64,000 nt of DNA. It comes from Sporomusa sp. KB1. GTDB taxonomy: Bacteria; Bacillota; Negativicutes; Sporomusales; Sporomusaceae. The notes beneath the pieces are model-generated. The model was not told the origin of the DNA. It was given only the letters and a program-made list of their open reading frames with translations, and made no database searches. The position numbers and the translations under genes were made by a program. Numbering within the stretch: position 1 is the stretch's first letter; each line of letters opens with the position of its first letter. The stretch spans positions 4,819,157 to 4,883,156 of the forward strand of contig NZ_VLKC01000002.1 in NCBI RefSeq assembly GCF_007830295.1, in the 5' to 3' direction. Of the stretch, positions 9,480-18,234 are shown piece after piece.

Positions 9480-9502
9480 CCCATCAATTATATATTGATG
9501 GG
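9480..9502. promoter_or_regulatory. Perfect dyad in the LysR/SnoaL divergent region
   Basis: Nine-base arms CCCATCAAT and ATTGATGGG flank TATAT. The core ATC-N11-GAT resembles LysR-family operators, which are interrupted palindromes in the divergent intergenic region. It lies 46 bases from the SnoaL-like start and 126 bases from the LysR start. It is a likely binding site for the LysR product. Confidence 0.5.
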
Positions 9503-9627
9503 CAGCAAAAACAATTATTTATGATATATTTTTGCCTCATTCTTATTATTATCTATTTTATTGTTTCCTTCAAATCATATTTGTCATAAAATTAATCTAA
9601 ATAACGAATAAATAGCAGAGGTCTATC

Positions 9628-10551
9628 ATGGATATTGAGCAATTGAAAAACTTCTTAATTCTAGCAAAACTTCTCCATTTTTCTAAAGCGGCAGAAGAAA
9701 TTTGCTTATCACAATCTTCTCTTTCCAAACAAGTCGATAAGCTTGAACAAGAGTTTAATGTAAAATTTTTTGATAGAACAACTCGCATCGTCAGGCTAAC
9801 GCCAGCAGGAAAAGAATTTTGCAAATATGCAATGAACATCGTTGATGAGGTAGACAAAGCAAAAAAACAGATGCGAGAATACACCGAAATGGAGCAAGGA
9901 AGTATTATTCTTGGCTCATTTCCCATCATTAGTCATCTTGGATTGACTTCACTGATTGTAGACTTTCACAAAGCTTATCCTAACATTGAACTCAAGTTAA
10001 GAGAAGCCGAGAGTAAAACATTACTGCAGTTGGGCAAAGACAGGGAAATCGATGCAGCGTTCATCCCTATTGGAAACTACACTGATGATGATTGTTTTTT
10101 TGATTTTTATCCGTTAATCGAAGATAATTTGATGCTAATGACCTGTAAATTTCATCCGTTGGGAAATAATCATTTGATAAGCCTTTCTGAAGCATCGAAA
10201 GAAAAATTCATCTTTATGACGCGTAATGCTTTTGCCCATGACATTTGCATAAACGCCTGCAAGCGTGCGGGGTTTGAACCAAAAATAGTTCATGAAAGCA
10301 ATAACTGGGATACGATTTCCGGTTTAGTTGGAGCTGGCTTAGGCATTTCGTTAGTAACTTTACAGGTTGCAAATGCCATTTCGGAACGCCATAATACAGA
10401 ATTTATTCGACTAAAAGAAAAATTCAATGTCACTATAGCTTTAGCCATACCGAAAGACGTTAATACTGTACGCAGTGTAAGTGCGTTTAAAAATTTCGTG
10501 TTCGACTGGACAAAATTGGCGCAAACACAACGCACCGCTGGTTTAGCTTAA
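9628..10551 (+). CDS. LysR-family transcriptional regulator
   Basis: This 307-residue protein has the LysR layout. An N-terminal winged helix-turn-helix occupies residues about 1-60 (MDIEQLKNFLILAK, FSKAAEEICLSQSSLSKQV), and the linker helix runs to about 88. A periplasmic-binding-protein-like effector domain follows (about 90-295). A modest AGAGGT site precedes the ATG. It probably controls the divergent SnoaL-like gene and itself; the effector is unknown. Its last 65 bases overlap the end of the convergent gene at 10487. Confidence 0.88.
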   Translation: MDIEQLKNFLILAKLLHFSKAAEEICLSQSSLSKQVDKLEQEFNVKFFDRTTRIVRLTPAGKEFCKYAMNIVDEVDKAKKQMREYTEMEQGSIILGSFPIISHLGLTSLIVDFHKAYPNIELKLREAESKTLLQLGKDREIDAAFIPIGNYTDDDCFFDFYPLIEDNLMLMTCKFHPLGNNHLISLSEASKEKFIFMTRNAFAHDICINACKRAGFEPKIVHESNNWDTISGLVGAGLGISLVTLQVANAISERHNTEFIRLKEKFNVTIALAIPKDVNTVRSVSAFKNFVFDWTKLAQTQRTAGLA

Positions 10552-11296
10552 CTATAGTTTCCGGCGTTTCTTCACCTATATTATCCCACACTAAATTGCA
10601 ATGCTGCGTAAGTTCGATTAAATTATGATAAGTCTCTTCCGGTTGATAGTGTCGATTTCTCCATATAGCATTTAATTGTTTAATGTCTTCGTAGTCTTCA
10701 GGAAAGAAGCGCAATGCTTTTCTTAGCAGCGAAATTGCTAATTGTACGTTATTTACTTTTTTAGCATGGGCGGCTAAAAAACTGAATGCATGGAAAAGCA
10801 CACTATTACTTTTGCCACGTACCGGAAACACTCTTTGGCTCTGTTCAACGGCTTCCTGGCAGGCGATATCGCCTTGGCTGGAAGCCTGTAATATTTCCCA
10901 TCTATGTCTTAATAGTTCTCCTCGAACTACAAAATTAAACTTCCAAGGGTAGGCTTGAGCCATATTGATAGCCTGGCCGATATACCGTAGGGCTTGTTCT
11001 GCATTTTTTTCATGCTGCCATATTGCTTGCCCAAGTTCCATCATACACCATACCTTGTCTTCGGTTTCTGATAAAATACAAGCATCTTCTGGTGTCTCTA
11101 TTACCTTAACTGAGACTATAGTTTTGAAAAGATCAATGGCCGGAACCAATTGTCCAACCCGGAGCAACCAGCGTGCCAATCTCGAACGGCTCCGCCAGTC
11201 AAAATAGTTTTCAATTAAAGAACGTAGAATCTGTGGATGACTGTTAGTAATGTATTGTACGTGGTTCAGATACTCTTCAAATTTCAATAACATCAC
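10487..11296 (-). CDS. Helical-repeat (TPR-like) protein, unknown function
   Basis: This 269-residue all-helical protein shows degenerate TPR spacing, for example LARWLLRVGQLVPAIDLF, WQHEKNAEQALRYIGQAI and NVQLAISLLRKALRFFPED, where the last is a good TPR helix pair. TPR proteins mediate protein contacts, and no enzymatic domain is visible. It converges on the LysR gene and overlaps its end by 65 bases, so both C-termini are encoded on opposite strands there. Its last residues (VVFAPILSSRTRNF) may therefore be less conserved than the rest. A small peptide gene lies 42 bases upstream on the same strand and may be co-transcribed. Confidence 0.6.
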   Translation of the reverse strand: MMLLKFEEYLNHVQYITNSHPQILRSLIENYFDWRSRSRLARWLLRVGQLVPAIDLFKTIVSVKVIETPEDACILSETEDKVWCMMELGQAIWQHEKNAEQALRYIGQAINMAQAYPWKFNFVVRGELLRHRWEILQASSQGDIACQEAVEQSQRVFPVRGKSNSVLFHAFSFLAAHAKKVNNVQLAISLLRKALRFFPEDYEDIKQLNAIWRNRHYQPEETYHNLIELTQHCNLVWDNIGEETPETIVKLNQRCVVFAPILSSRTRNF

Positions 11297-11338
11297 TCCA
11301 TCATTTTAATATCACACTAATTGGGAGCTTCTTTTTAC

Positions 11339-11533
11339 CTATTTTTTTATTTTTGCAACAATCTTCAAAGTTATTAAATTCTTAATATGAAAAAATAAGC
11401 TAATTTTTTCATACATAGATGTCTCAGTAAATTTCTCCTCTTTGTTCCAATTCACAACCGGTTGGCCCCAGAATCTTTGATCCTGTCCAAAGGTCTCAAT
11501 GGGTTTCTCGGCTTTCTTACAATTCATATCCAT
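11339..11533 (-). CDS. Small peptide of unknown function
   Basis: This 64-residue reading frame has an ideal AGGAGG seven bases before its ATG. The N-terminal half is polar with Trp/Gln/Asn (FGQDQRFWGQPVVNWNKEE); the C-terminal half is hydrophobic and basic (ISLFFHIKNLITLKIVAKIKK), which could be an amphipathic helix. It is in line with the TPR-like gene 42 bases downstream. No modification enzyme or transporter is adjacent, so a peptide-product role is speculative. The strong ribosome site is the main evidence. Confidence 0.45.
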   Translation of the reverse strand: MDMNCKKAEKPIETFGQDQRFWGQPVVNWNKEEKFTETSMYEKISLFFHIKNLITLKIVAKIKK

Positions 11534-11581
11534 CCATAAACCTCCTAATTTATTTTATGATATAATTAGATCTTATAATAT

Positions 11582-11736
11582 TTAATTTGCAAATATAACA
11601 GCGTCGTTCAGGTTTTGAATGCCTGCCTTTTCCAATACGTCCCGCAATTTAGGCCTATCTGTTGGAATCAAGCAAGAACGTAGAATCTGATTAAATACTT
11701 TAGTGTCTTTTTCACAAGTGTTGGTAGTTGTGGTTC
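11582..11736 (-). pseudogene. Possible C-terminal gene remnant
   Basis: About 50 codons are open from just after a TGA to a TAA at 11582. They encode a protein-like tail (FNQILRSCLIPTDRPKLRDV, then LEKAGIQNLNDAVIFAN). There is no start codon with a ribosome site. It lies directly after the terminator of the WYL gene, so it is probably not expressed. The composition looks like real coding sequence, but the parent family was not recognised. Confidence 0.3.
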
Positions 11737-11751
11737 CTCAGTTTGGACAAA

Positions 11752-11783
11752 AAGAAGGTGATTACACAATCACCTCCTTCTAT
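11752..11783 (-). terminator. Terminator of the WYL regulator gene
   Basis: On the minus strand the stem AGAAGGaGGTGATT/AATCACCTTCT with a GTGT loop is followed by TTTTTGTC. It begins about 55 bases past the stop at 11837. Confidence 0.75.
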
Positions 11784-11836
11784 ATTACTTGGAACTTCTT
11801 TATTTAATTTACCATTTGTTTTTGTATTAAACTATG

Positions 11837-12853
11837 TCACTTATTAACAGGGTTTTCATAATTTGCAACTATTTTCTTAGCAATACCTTTAATTTCATTG
11901 CGTAAATCTTCAGGTTCTAGTATTTCTACTAAGTACCCCCAGCGCAGAATCCAACCCACCATCCCCTTCCAGGTATCGAGTTCAAATGTCACTCGAACCC
12001 TACCGTCATGTAAGGTCTCGATTTTTTGTGAGGGATGAAACTTAGTATTAATTAATTCTTCTGCAGCTAATTCGTCCGCAATAAGCCTGACCGAGATTAA
12101 ATCTCCCTGATTTTCAAAGAGTACTGCCCATGCATTTTTAGTTAGTTCCTGTAATGAAAAATCTCCCGGATAATCATACTTCTTGCCTGTTTTACTTACA
12201 TCGGCCATGCGATCTAATCTGTATGTTCGTTGTTCTTTAGCCTCACAACAATATGCACGTAAGTACCACCGTTCATCCTTAGAAATCAAGCCTAATGGCC
12301 AGACTATACGCATTCGTTGATTATATTTGAAGCTAAGCACCTTTTCATGAGCCAATGCATCCATACACTCAGCCAACTTTTGTGAAATATCGTCTCTATT
12401 TTGAAATTCCGGTTCCATAAAAATAACCCTGTTGCGCATTTTTTCGATGTATTGAGTGAAGAGTTTGTACCGTAAAAGGCGTTGCAACAATTCACACTGC
12501 CTTTCCGCTTCCGTATTACCAAAGCCCCACGGTCTTTTTTCAAAACGCTCGATCATTAGTAAATTAAGAAAAGTTTGTTTGTCATCTAGCTCCGGAATAA
12601 ATGGTATATCCAAAAAATACTTTTTTTCTTCTCCCTTTCCTGGCCGCCCAGGCGTTGGCTTATTAAACCTCCAGCCTAATTCTTCAGTCATTTCTGTTAA
12701 ATCTTTCAAATCATGCCGAATCTTCCGCTCATCATATTCATCTTCATCAAATAAATCTTCAAAGGTCAATCCACCTTCGGGAAAGTGTTGCAATAATTTC
12801 AAAATATGGCTAATCATACGCTGGGCTTTATTATGTTTAGACTCTTCTTGCAA
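11837..12853 (-). CDS. WYL-domain transcriptional regulator
   Basis: This protein of about 338 residues has an N-terminal winged helix (about 10-90, RMISHILKLLQHFPEGG, EDEYDERKIRHDLKDL) and a central WYL domain (about 165-235, VLSFKYNQRMRIVWPLGLI and RWYLRAYC, with the family's basic and aromatic ligand residues). A C-terminal WCX extension follows (EILEPEDLRNEIKGIAKK). WYL proteins are transcription factors that sense nucleic acids or nucleotides and often control DNA-repair or defence genes. A TTG start at 12853 is preferred because GGAGGTGAG precedes it by eight bases; an ATG at 12880 lies inside the preceding small gene. It may be coupled to that gene. Confidence 0.8.
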   Translation of the reverse strand: MQEESKHNKAQRMISHILKLLQHFPEGGLTFEDLFDEDEYDERKIRHDLKDLTEMTEELGWRFNKPTPGRPGKGEEKKYFLDIPFIPELDDKQTFLNLLMIERFEKRPWGFGNTEAERQCELLQRLLRYKLFTQYIEKMRNRVIFMEPEFQNRDDISQKLAECMDALAHEKVLSFKYNQRMRIVWPLGLISKDERWYLRAYCCEAKEQRTYRLDRMADVSKTGKKYDYPGDFSLQELTKNAWAVLFENQGDLISVRLIADELAAEELINTKFHPSQKIETLHDGRVRVTFELDTWKGMVGWILRWGYLVEILEPEDLRNEIKGIAKKIVANYENPVNK

Positions 12854-12870
12854 ACAACTCACCTCCACTC

Positions 12871-12984
12871 TTATTTGCAATCTTTTTTAAGCTTATCCTG
12901 TTTAGCGATAGGCATATTACTTTCCCAAATACGCACACCTTTCTCATTTAAAATCCAAGCAATTGCATTCAGTTCAACACACAA
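12871..12984 (-). CDS. Small ORF immediately upstream of the WYL gene
   Basis: This 37-codon frame reads MCVELNAIAWILNEKGVRI and ends ESNMPIAKQDKLKKDCK. It starts at a TTG four bases after AAGGAG and stops at 12871, 17 bases before the WYL start. The ribosome site of the WYL gene begins immediately after this stop, a pattern of translational coupling. The composition is protein-like and the frame is too short for standard gene calling. It may be a co-regulated small protein or a leader peptide. No family is recognised. Confidence 0.4.
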   Translation of the reverse strand: MCVELNAIAWILNEKGVRIWESNMPIAKQDKLKKDCK

Positions 12985-13019
12985 CTATCTCCTTTTTTCA
13001 TGCAATTTTTGTTTTTAAT

Positions 13020-13055
13020 CAAAATTAAAAAAGCTCCGGTTTAACCGGAAGCTTC
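13020..13055 (-). terminator. Terminator after the UDG-like gene
   Basis: A GC-rich stem (AAGCTTCCGGTT with AACCGGAGCTT, one bulge) is followed on the minus strand by TTTTTTAATTTT. It lies 165 bases past the stop at 13219 and shields the small ORF and WYL gene. Confidence 0.65.
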
Positions 13056-13218
13056 TTGTTTGACTAAAGGTATAGCTATCGCGTTGTTCTATTCTTTTCT
13101 ACAAAACATTTCTAAACAGCTATCAAATTTCAACTATATTGCGATTATATTCCAAAAGCATCCAAATGTCAATAATTTCCCATATTTACGAGTAGGATTT
13201 ATAATAGTATTTTTTAAA

Positions 13219-14076
13219 CTAAGAAACAGCCCAGGCCATTGCAACATTTATATCATCATACGACATTTGACCGTTGCCCCAGAATGGTGTAAGAATCACT
13301 CGCTGTTGATGGCCCAAAGGACTATTTCTCTCACCGAGCATAATATCCTTTGGCTTAGGCGATGGGTTGACCTTCCCTTTTAATTTTTCCGGCACTATAC
13401 CTGTAGTGCATCTTGTAAAATCAAACTTAAGATTATCAAAAAAGTTTTTAGCTATGAAATTCCCTTCTTCTACACCTGCATAGCAAATTGTCACAGGTAC
13501 AGAATATTTATTATATAAATGATTTAGTAGCTGTCGTCGATTGTTAATATTATTTTCCCAACTGTCCCTTGCTCGCTTATATTCATTCCAGCTCTCACCC
13601 TCAACTCGGTAGAGTAACTTACCTTGTTTGGGTAGTGGATATAATTCCGTCATTGCTGTATTGCCACTTGATACATGTAAGGTGTCCACCATGCACTTTT
13701 TTAACATTCCCATACTAATTTCTTTTTTTACTTTGGTAAAATTACTGTCAAGTACTAATTTAGCATAAGCTTGAAAGTACATTGTGAGGCTTTTAACTAC
13801 CTCTCGAACGGTAGCTTCTGGTTTTTCAATAAAAAAACCGTCAGACCACTTTGGGTTGTTACCTTGCCTTAGATGCCCCAAACAATCTTGTAATTCGTTG
13901 TACCACCGTAACCTTTTATGTACAGATTCTTCATTATTTCCGCCCGCATCTCCAAGACCTTCCTCACGCCCCATAAATACATACTTTGCGCTTGTCAGTG
14001 GGCCATGCCCTAGAAAACTTTGCAACTGTTGATACTCAAGTTGATCTAAATAGATTATTGAATCCTGAGTCCGCAT
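13219..14076 (-). CDS. Unknown protein with uracil-DNA-glycosylase-like features
   Basis: This 285-residue cytoplasmic protein is not a clear family match. The order of its motifs recalls the UDG superfamily. An early strand-turn YVFMGREEGLGD could be motif 1. A central TELYPLPKQGK follows, then a strand VPVTICYAGVEEGNFIAK, and a C-terminal RVILTPFWGNGQMSYDDI in the place of the late catalytic loop. The key His of classical UDGs is not obvious (GHQQRVILTPF is a candidate). If correct it would act on modified or free nucleobases in DNA. A GGGGGA site precedes the ATG. It is a single gene with its own terminator. Confidence 0.5.
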   Translation of the reverse strand: MRTQDSIIYLDQLEYQQLQSFLGHGPLTSAKYVFMGREEGLGDAGGNNEESVHKRLRWYNELQDCLGHLRQGNNPKWSDGFFIEKPEATVREVVKSLTMYFQAYAKLVLDSNFTKVKKEISMGMLKKCMVDTLHVSSGNTAMTELYPLPKQGKLLYRVEGESWNEYKRARDSWENNINNRRQLLNHLYNKYSVPVTICYAGVEEGNFIAKNFFDNLKFDFTRCTTGIVPEKLKGKVNPSPKPKDIMLGERNSPLGHQQRVILTPFWGNGQMSYDDINVAMAWAVS

Positions 14077-14200
14077 TTTTTTCCCCCATATTATAAATTT
14101 AGTTTCTGGTTTGAACAGTATGGTGATTTGGTAACTAAATTTTACTAAAAAAGTAAAACAAAGTATTTACTGGTGATATCTGCATCCACTATCAATTCTT

Positions 14201-16114
14201 TCATAAACTTTCCTTCCTTCTGAATTGGTTTCCTGACTCAGTTACTAAAGCATAAAGTGCTACAGCTATTAAAAATATAATTCCCAATACAGCCACGCCC
14301 GTAAAACTTCCACCCATAAAAGATAGTCCAAACGCAATCGGGCCTAACATTTCAGCTAATTTTTTTATGATACTGATATAGGATAAGGCTCTACTTTCAC
14401 CTAGCCTCTTGACAATTTCAAGATTTAAGAAAAAATTATTTTGGGCTACAAAGCCAAAGCTGTCAGCAATCCCCAAAAACAATACCGCAATCATCGCTGG
14501 GACAAATCCACCCATTAACCCAAATGCGATCAGTGCTAACGAAAAAATAACATTATAGGCTATATTCCATCTAAATAGATTTGGATATTTGTTTAACCAC
14601 TTTATAAGCCACGGCCCTAAGTAAACAATTATTAATCCGTAAATTAATTGTGACCGTCCAATATCTGAGGTTGACTTGCCGATATCTGTAAAATATATGG
14701 GAAGATAATACCCAAGATACGATCCTATAATGCATGATGGTACAATCATGAGTATCACAAAAAATATTGCATGTAGCATATAGCGAAAATTATACTTTTC
14801 ATTAGTTATTTTCTTCAATTTTTGTATTTCTATTTTCGGTCTTTGGTAGGTTGCATTTTCAAGTCCTAGTACTGCCACAATACATACCATGGTAAGTGCT
14901 GAGGCAATCAATAACACTGGTCCATAGCCCAGTATATCTGCAAGAACAGAGCCTAGCACGGCACCGCAATTCATGCCTGCATAAATGCCCGCATTTAACA
15001 TGGCGAAACATATCGCTTTATCCTTGTCATTTACAGTGAAAAGTGCAAAGTTTCTAAGTGTCATCCAACAAAATCCATAGCCAAGTCCAACCACTCCACG
15101 GGAAAGAATAAACATTGTGATATTTGTGGAGAATGCACTCATAAGCGTTCCCAGTGCCACTATAACCAGTCCACCAACAAAGGAAAGTTTCCAACCCTTT
15201 TTCTCAATAATTATTGATGTCACAAAAATTGCTACGCAGGTTAATAAAAATTCAGCTGATTGTGGTATCCCAGCTAATACATTGCCTTGAAATCCGAAAA
15301 AGGTTCCGCCTAAATCTTTAGCAATAATGGCAATAAAGGTGGTTGCCATACGTGAAGCAAAGTAAAAGAAAAAGGCTATTTGCCTCACATATCCCACCAT
15401 GTTGTAGGAATGGTGGGCAACTATTTTACTCTTATCGGCAAATTTATCTTCGATAAACTTAATGGCGAAAATGACAAGCTCAATGGTTAAGATAATCGAC
15501 GCTATAAGTACAGTCAGTAAATCCAAAAGGATCTTACTAACCATTTTGTTTTGGTAAGCCTCCGAAATATCCATTACTACCGTTACATCACCATTTGGAA
15601 ACCGATACGATTTTAATGGATCAACCGTTACACTCTGCCCAATTTGGGTTTTATCGGTAGAATCCCGAACAATATTTTTTCCATCAACAATATACATTGA
15701 ACTTATCTCATCGCAAATCTTCACTTGCTCAAGCGCAAAATTATCTGTTAACATTTCAGAGCTCATAGTCGCAAAAGTTTCTTTTGCCTTTTGCAGTGAA
15801 TTGTTTTCAAAATCAAGCTGTTTAAAGGAATAAGTGGCAAAAGCAAGCGTTATTTGAATGATACAGATGACCGCTGTCAGCATTATAATAATTTCACTCT
15901 TTTGCATACTGCCATCTTCGTTAAAGATTTCTCCAAAGAAGATAAAAAGCATAAGCGCAATAACTGCAAAAAAGCTTAAAATTACCAGGGTTACATTAAG
16001 TGTCCCCTGCATTTCTGCAGGTTGTCCTTTATTTATTATCCACAAGAATATCAGTATAACCAAAACAATGGCTAATGTGCATAGTGCAAGCCATTTTCGT
16101 TTTTTAGTGACCAT
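14201..16114 (-). CDS. MFS transporter with an N-terminal extracytoplasmic sensor region
   Basis: This 637-residue membrane protein is much longer than a usual 400-residue MFS carrier. Residues 1-95 contain about three membrane segments. Residues about 96-190 form a soluble outward-facing region with Cache-like phrasing (SSMYIVDGKNIVRDSTDKTQ, IGQSVTV, MDISEAYQ). A further segment at 192-218 leads into a 12-helix MFS core (about 235-630, with the conserved loop GVVGLGYGFCWMTLRN). It overlaps the end of the upstream phosphatase gene by 11 bases and is the last gene of the ligase-phosphatase-MFS operon. The substrate is unknown; a small ligand sensed outside and transported is plausible. Confidence 0.72.
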   Translation of the reverse strand: MVTKKRKWLALCTLAIVLVILIFLWIINKGQPAEMQGTLNVTLVILSFFAVIALMLFIFFGEIFNEDGSMQKSEIIIMLTAVICIIQITLAFATYSFKQLDFENNSLQKAKETFATMSSEMLTDNFALEQVKICDEISSMYIVDGKNIVRDSTDKTQIGQSVTVDPLKSYRFPNGDVTVVMDISEAYQNKMVSKILLDLLTVLIASIILTIELVIFAIKFIEDKFADKSKIVAHHSYNMVGYVRQIAFFFYFASRMATTFIAIIAKDLGGTFFGFQGNVLAGIPQSAEFLLTCVAIFVTSIIIEKKGWKLSFVGGLVIVALGTLMSAFSTNITMFILSRGVVGLGYGFCWMTLRNFALFTVNDKDKAICFAMLNAGIYAGMNCGAVLGSVLADILGYGPVLLIASALTMVCIVAVLGLENATYQRPKIEIQKLKKITNEKYNFRYMLHAIFFVILMIVPSCIIGSYLGYYLPIYFTDIGKSTSDIGRSQLIYGLIIVYLGPWLIKWLNKYPNLFRWNIAYNVIFSLALIAFGLMGGFVPAMIAVLFLGIADSFGFVAQNNFFLNLEIVKRLGESRALSYISIIKKLAEMLGPIAFGLSFMGGSFTGVAVLGIIFLIAVALYALVTESGNQFRRKESL

Positions 16115-18221
16115 AATTTGTCCTGCCTTGTTTTATTTTCAAGGCAAGCATTGTAATATCGTCTGCTTGCTCTGCGCCATCGGCAAATTCATCAATTTCA
16201 CTTTTTATATTCCTGAGCAGTTCATTTAAGCTACAGTCTTTGTATTTGTTACTGTCCCTAAGCAGTTTCTCATTGCTAAACAGATCATTATTTCTATTTA
16301 CCGCTTCTGTTACACCATCAGTATACATATAAATAATATCATCTTGTCCTAATATAATTTTATCCTGACTATAGCTCATATCTTCCATACCAGCTAGAAC
16401 AAACCCAGGTTTTATTGATAACCACTCAAAATCACCATTCGCTTTTTTAATAAGCGGGGGGTTGTGTCCTGCATTTACATAGGTAAATTCCCCTGTACTA
16501 ATTTCAAAAATCCCCATAAAAGCAGTTACAAACATGGAAGCCTCGTTATTTTCACAAAGCTGCTGATTAACTGTTTCAAACACCTCTTTTGGCGTTTTGC
16601 CATGCATGCTGTTTTTAATAAGGGTTTTGGTAATTACCATAAATAATGCAGCTGGTACTCCTTTACCAGATACATCGGCTATGACAACTGCTAAATGATC
16701 ATCATCCATGAGAAAGAAATCATAAAAATCGCCGCCCACCTCTTTTGCAGGAAGCATAGTTGCATAAATTTCAAATTCCTCCCGATCGGGAAATGGCGGA
16801 AAAATACAAGGTAACATACTTGCTTGAATTTTTGTTGCAAAAGCAAGCTCTGCACCTATTCGTTCTTTTTCAGCCGTTATTTTTGAAATATTTCTTATAT
16901 ATGTCTTCAAATCAATGGTCATTTTATTAAAAGCTTTGGCAAGTTCTGCTATTTCATCTTTTCCTCTATCATCAATTTGAGTATCAAGATCTCCCTCACC
17001 AATTTTTACAACCTTTGAAAGCAATACCTTTATAGGATTGGTAATGGTTTTTGATAGCAGATAGGAAAACACCAAAATAACCATTGCCGAAACTGCTAAT
17101 ACAATAACCAGAACAATTAACACCTCTCTCAGGGTTTTAGTAATATACCCTTGCGTTTGCGCGGTGTACTCATCTATCTGCTTTTTTGTTTCTACAGCCG
17201 GTTTAATAATTTCATCAACCTCAACAACAACAGCCAGTGACCATTTTGTTGTTGGAAGCTGTGAATAGGCAATGTAACACAACTTATCATCTATATGAGC
17301 AGTTGTTAACCCCTCAGGGTGTGTTACAATGTCCTTAATCGCCTGAAGATAATCTCCAGTCCCACTTTCCAGTGGTTTTGTGTTAATTTCATTATATTTG
17401 GGGTGGGCTATAATATTACCTTTATTATCAAGCAAAAACGCGTAACCTGTTTCTCCGATTTTCATTGAAATAATATCATCTTGCATGCTTTTAAGTGTAA
17501 TATCAGCAGCTAACACCCCTCGTGGCTGTCCATTTTCATCATAAAAGGTTTTAGCGTTAGTAACACAAATGGAACCAAAAGCATCTAAGTATGTATCAAT
17601 CCAGATGGATTTTCCCTCATTTATCATTGCGCTTTTGTACCAATCACGCGCTCTTGGGTCATAATTAGCGTTATATTCGTTAGATTTTGAATAACGATAA
17701 GAAATACCTGTGTTTGTGCCTAAATATATATTATTAAAAATATTATTATTTTTAAATATAGGTGCAAACATATATTCAGCATTACTGATAAGAGATAATT
17801 CCTGGTCAATGTCAGGTGTACGTAAAATCCCCGGCGCCAGCATATATTTTGCGCTTACCACTCCCATTACCGTGTCAGACACCATTGGTACATTTTTACC
17901 TTTAAAGTTATTTTCATTTTTATAAATAGCAGTCATATACTCTGACAGAGATGTAATCTTCTCTTGTACATTAGACAGTATTGCATCTGACTTCAATGCT
18001 TGCTCTTTCGCAATTTTTACAATATATTCCTCTGCTTGCTTTTGCAGTGCAGCCTTTGACCTTTCGGAAGAATTTATCCCAAGCTGGGTATTTGCATCTG
18101 TGGAATATCTCGTTAAATTCAGCATCTGTGTATATGAAACAACTGAAATAAAAAACAATGAAAAAAGCGATACCAGCAAAATAATAGCAAGAATCTTTGT
18201 TCCTATTTTGAGATTCCGCAT
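16104..18221 (-). CDS. Cache-HAMP-PP2C (SpoIIE-type) serine phosphatase
   Basis: This 705-residue membrane-bound signalling phosphatase starts with a membrane anchor (about 8-28). A large extracytoplasmic Cache domain follows (about 35-365; YDPRARDWYKSAMINEGKS, ITLKSMQDDI, GNIIAHPKYNEIN). Then come a second membrane segment (about 368-395), a HAMP domain and a cytoplasmic PP2C domain (about 480-700) with GGDFYDFF and VIADVSGKGVPAALFM, including metal-binding Asp residues, and DDITMLALK at the end. Such proteins dephosphorylate Ser/Thr sites on anti-sigma antagonists. No STAS protein or anti-sigma kinase is encoded nearby, so the target is unknown. It lies 13 bases after the ligase gene and overlaps the MFS gene. 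Confidence 0.88.
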   Translation of the reverse strand: MRNLKIGTKILAIILLVSLFSLFFISVVSYTQMLNLTRYSTDANTQLGINSSERSKAALQKQAEEYIVKIAKEQALKSDAILSNVQEKITSLSEYMTAIYKNENNFKGKNVPMVSDTVMGVVSAKYMLAPGILRTPDIDQELSLISNAEYMFAPIFKNNNIFNNIYLGTNTGISYRYSKSNEYNANYDPRARDWYKSAMINEGKSIWIDTYLDAFGSICVTNAKTFYDENGQPRGVLAADITLKSMQDDIISMKIGETGYAFLLDNKGNIIAHPKYNEINTKPLESGTGDYLQAIKDIVTHPEGLTTAHIDDKLCYIAYSQLPTTKWSLAVVVEVDEIIKPAVETKKQIDEYTAQTQGYITKTLREVLIVLVIVLAVSAMVILVFSYLLSKTITNPIKVLLSKVVKIGEGDLDTQIDDRGKDEIAELAKAFNKMTIDLKTYIRNISKITAEKERIGAELAFATKIQASMLPCIFPPFPDREEFEIYATMLPAKEVGGDFYDFFLMDDDHLAVVIADVSGKGVPAALFMVITKTLIKNSMHGKTPKEVFETVNQQLCENNEASMFVTAFMGIFEISTGEFTYVNAGHNPPLIKKANGDFEWLSIKPGFVLAGMEDMSYSQDKIILGQDDIIYMYTDGVTEAVNRNNDLFSNEKLLRDSNKYKDCSLNELLRNIKSEIDEFADGAEQADDITMLALKIKQGRTNYGH

Positions 18222-18234
18222 GGTTTATTTCCCC

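Larger units (their letters stand above)
11534..11836. other. Intergenic region with a coding-like fragment and a terminator
   Basis: These 303 bases hold the terminator of the WYL gene (11752-11783). They also hold an open minus-strand stretch ending at 11582 that reads like the tail of a protein but has no start. No promoter for the small peptide gene was recognised. Confidence 0.5.
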
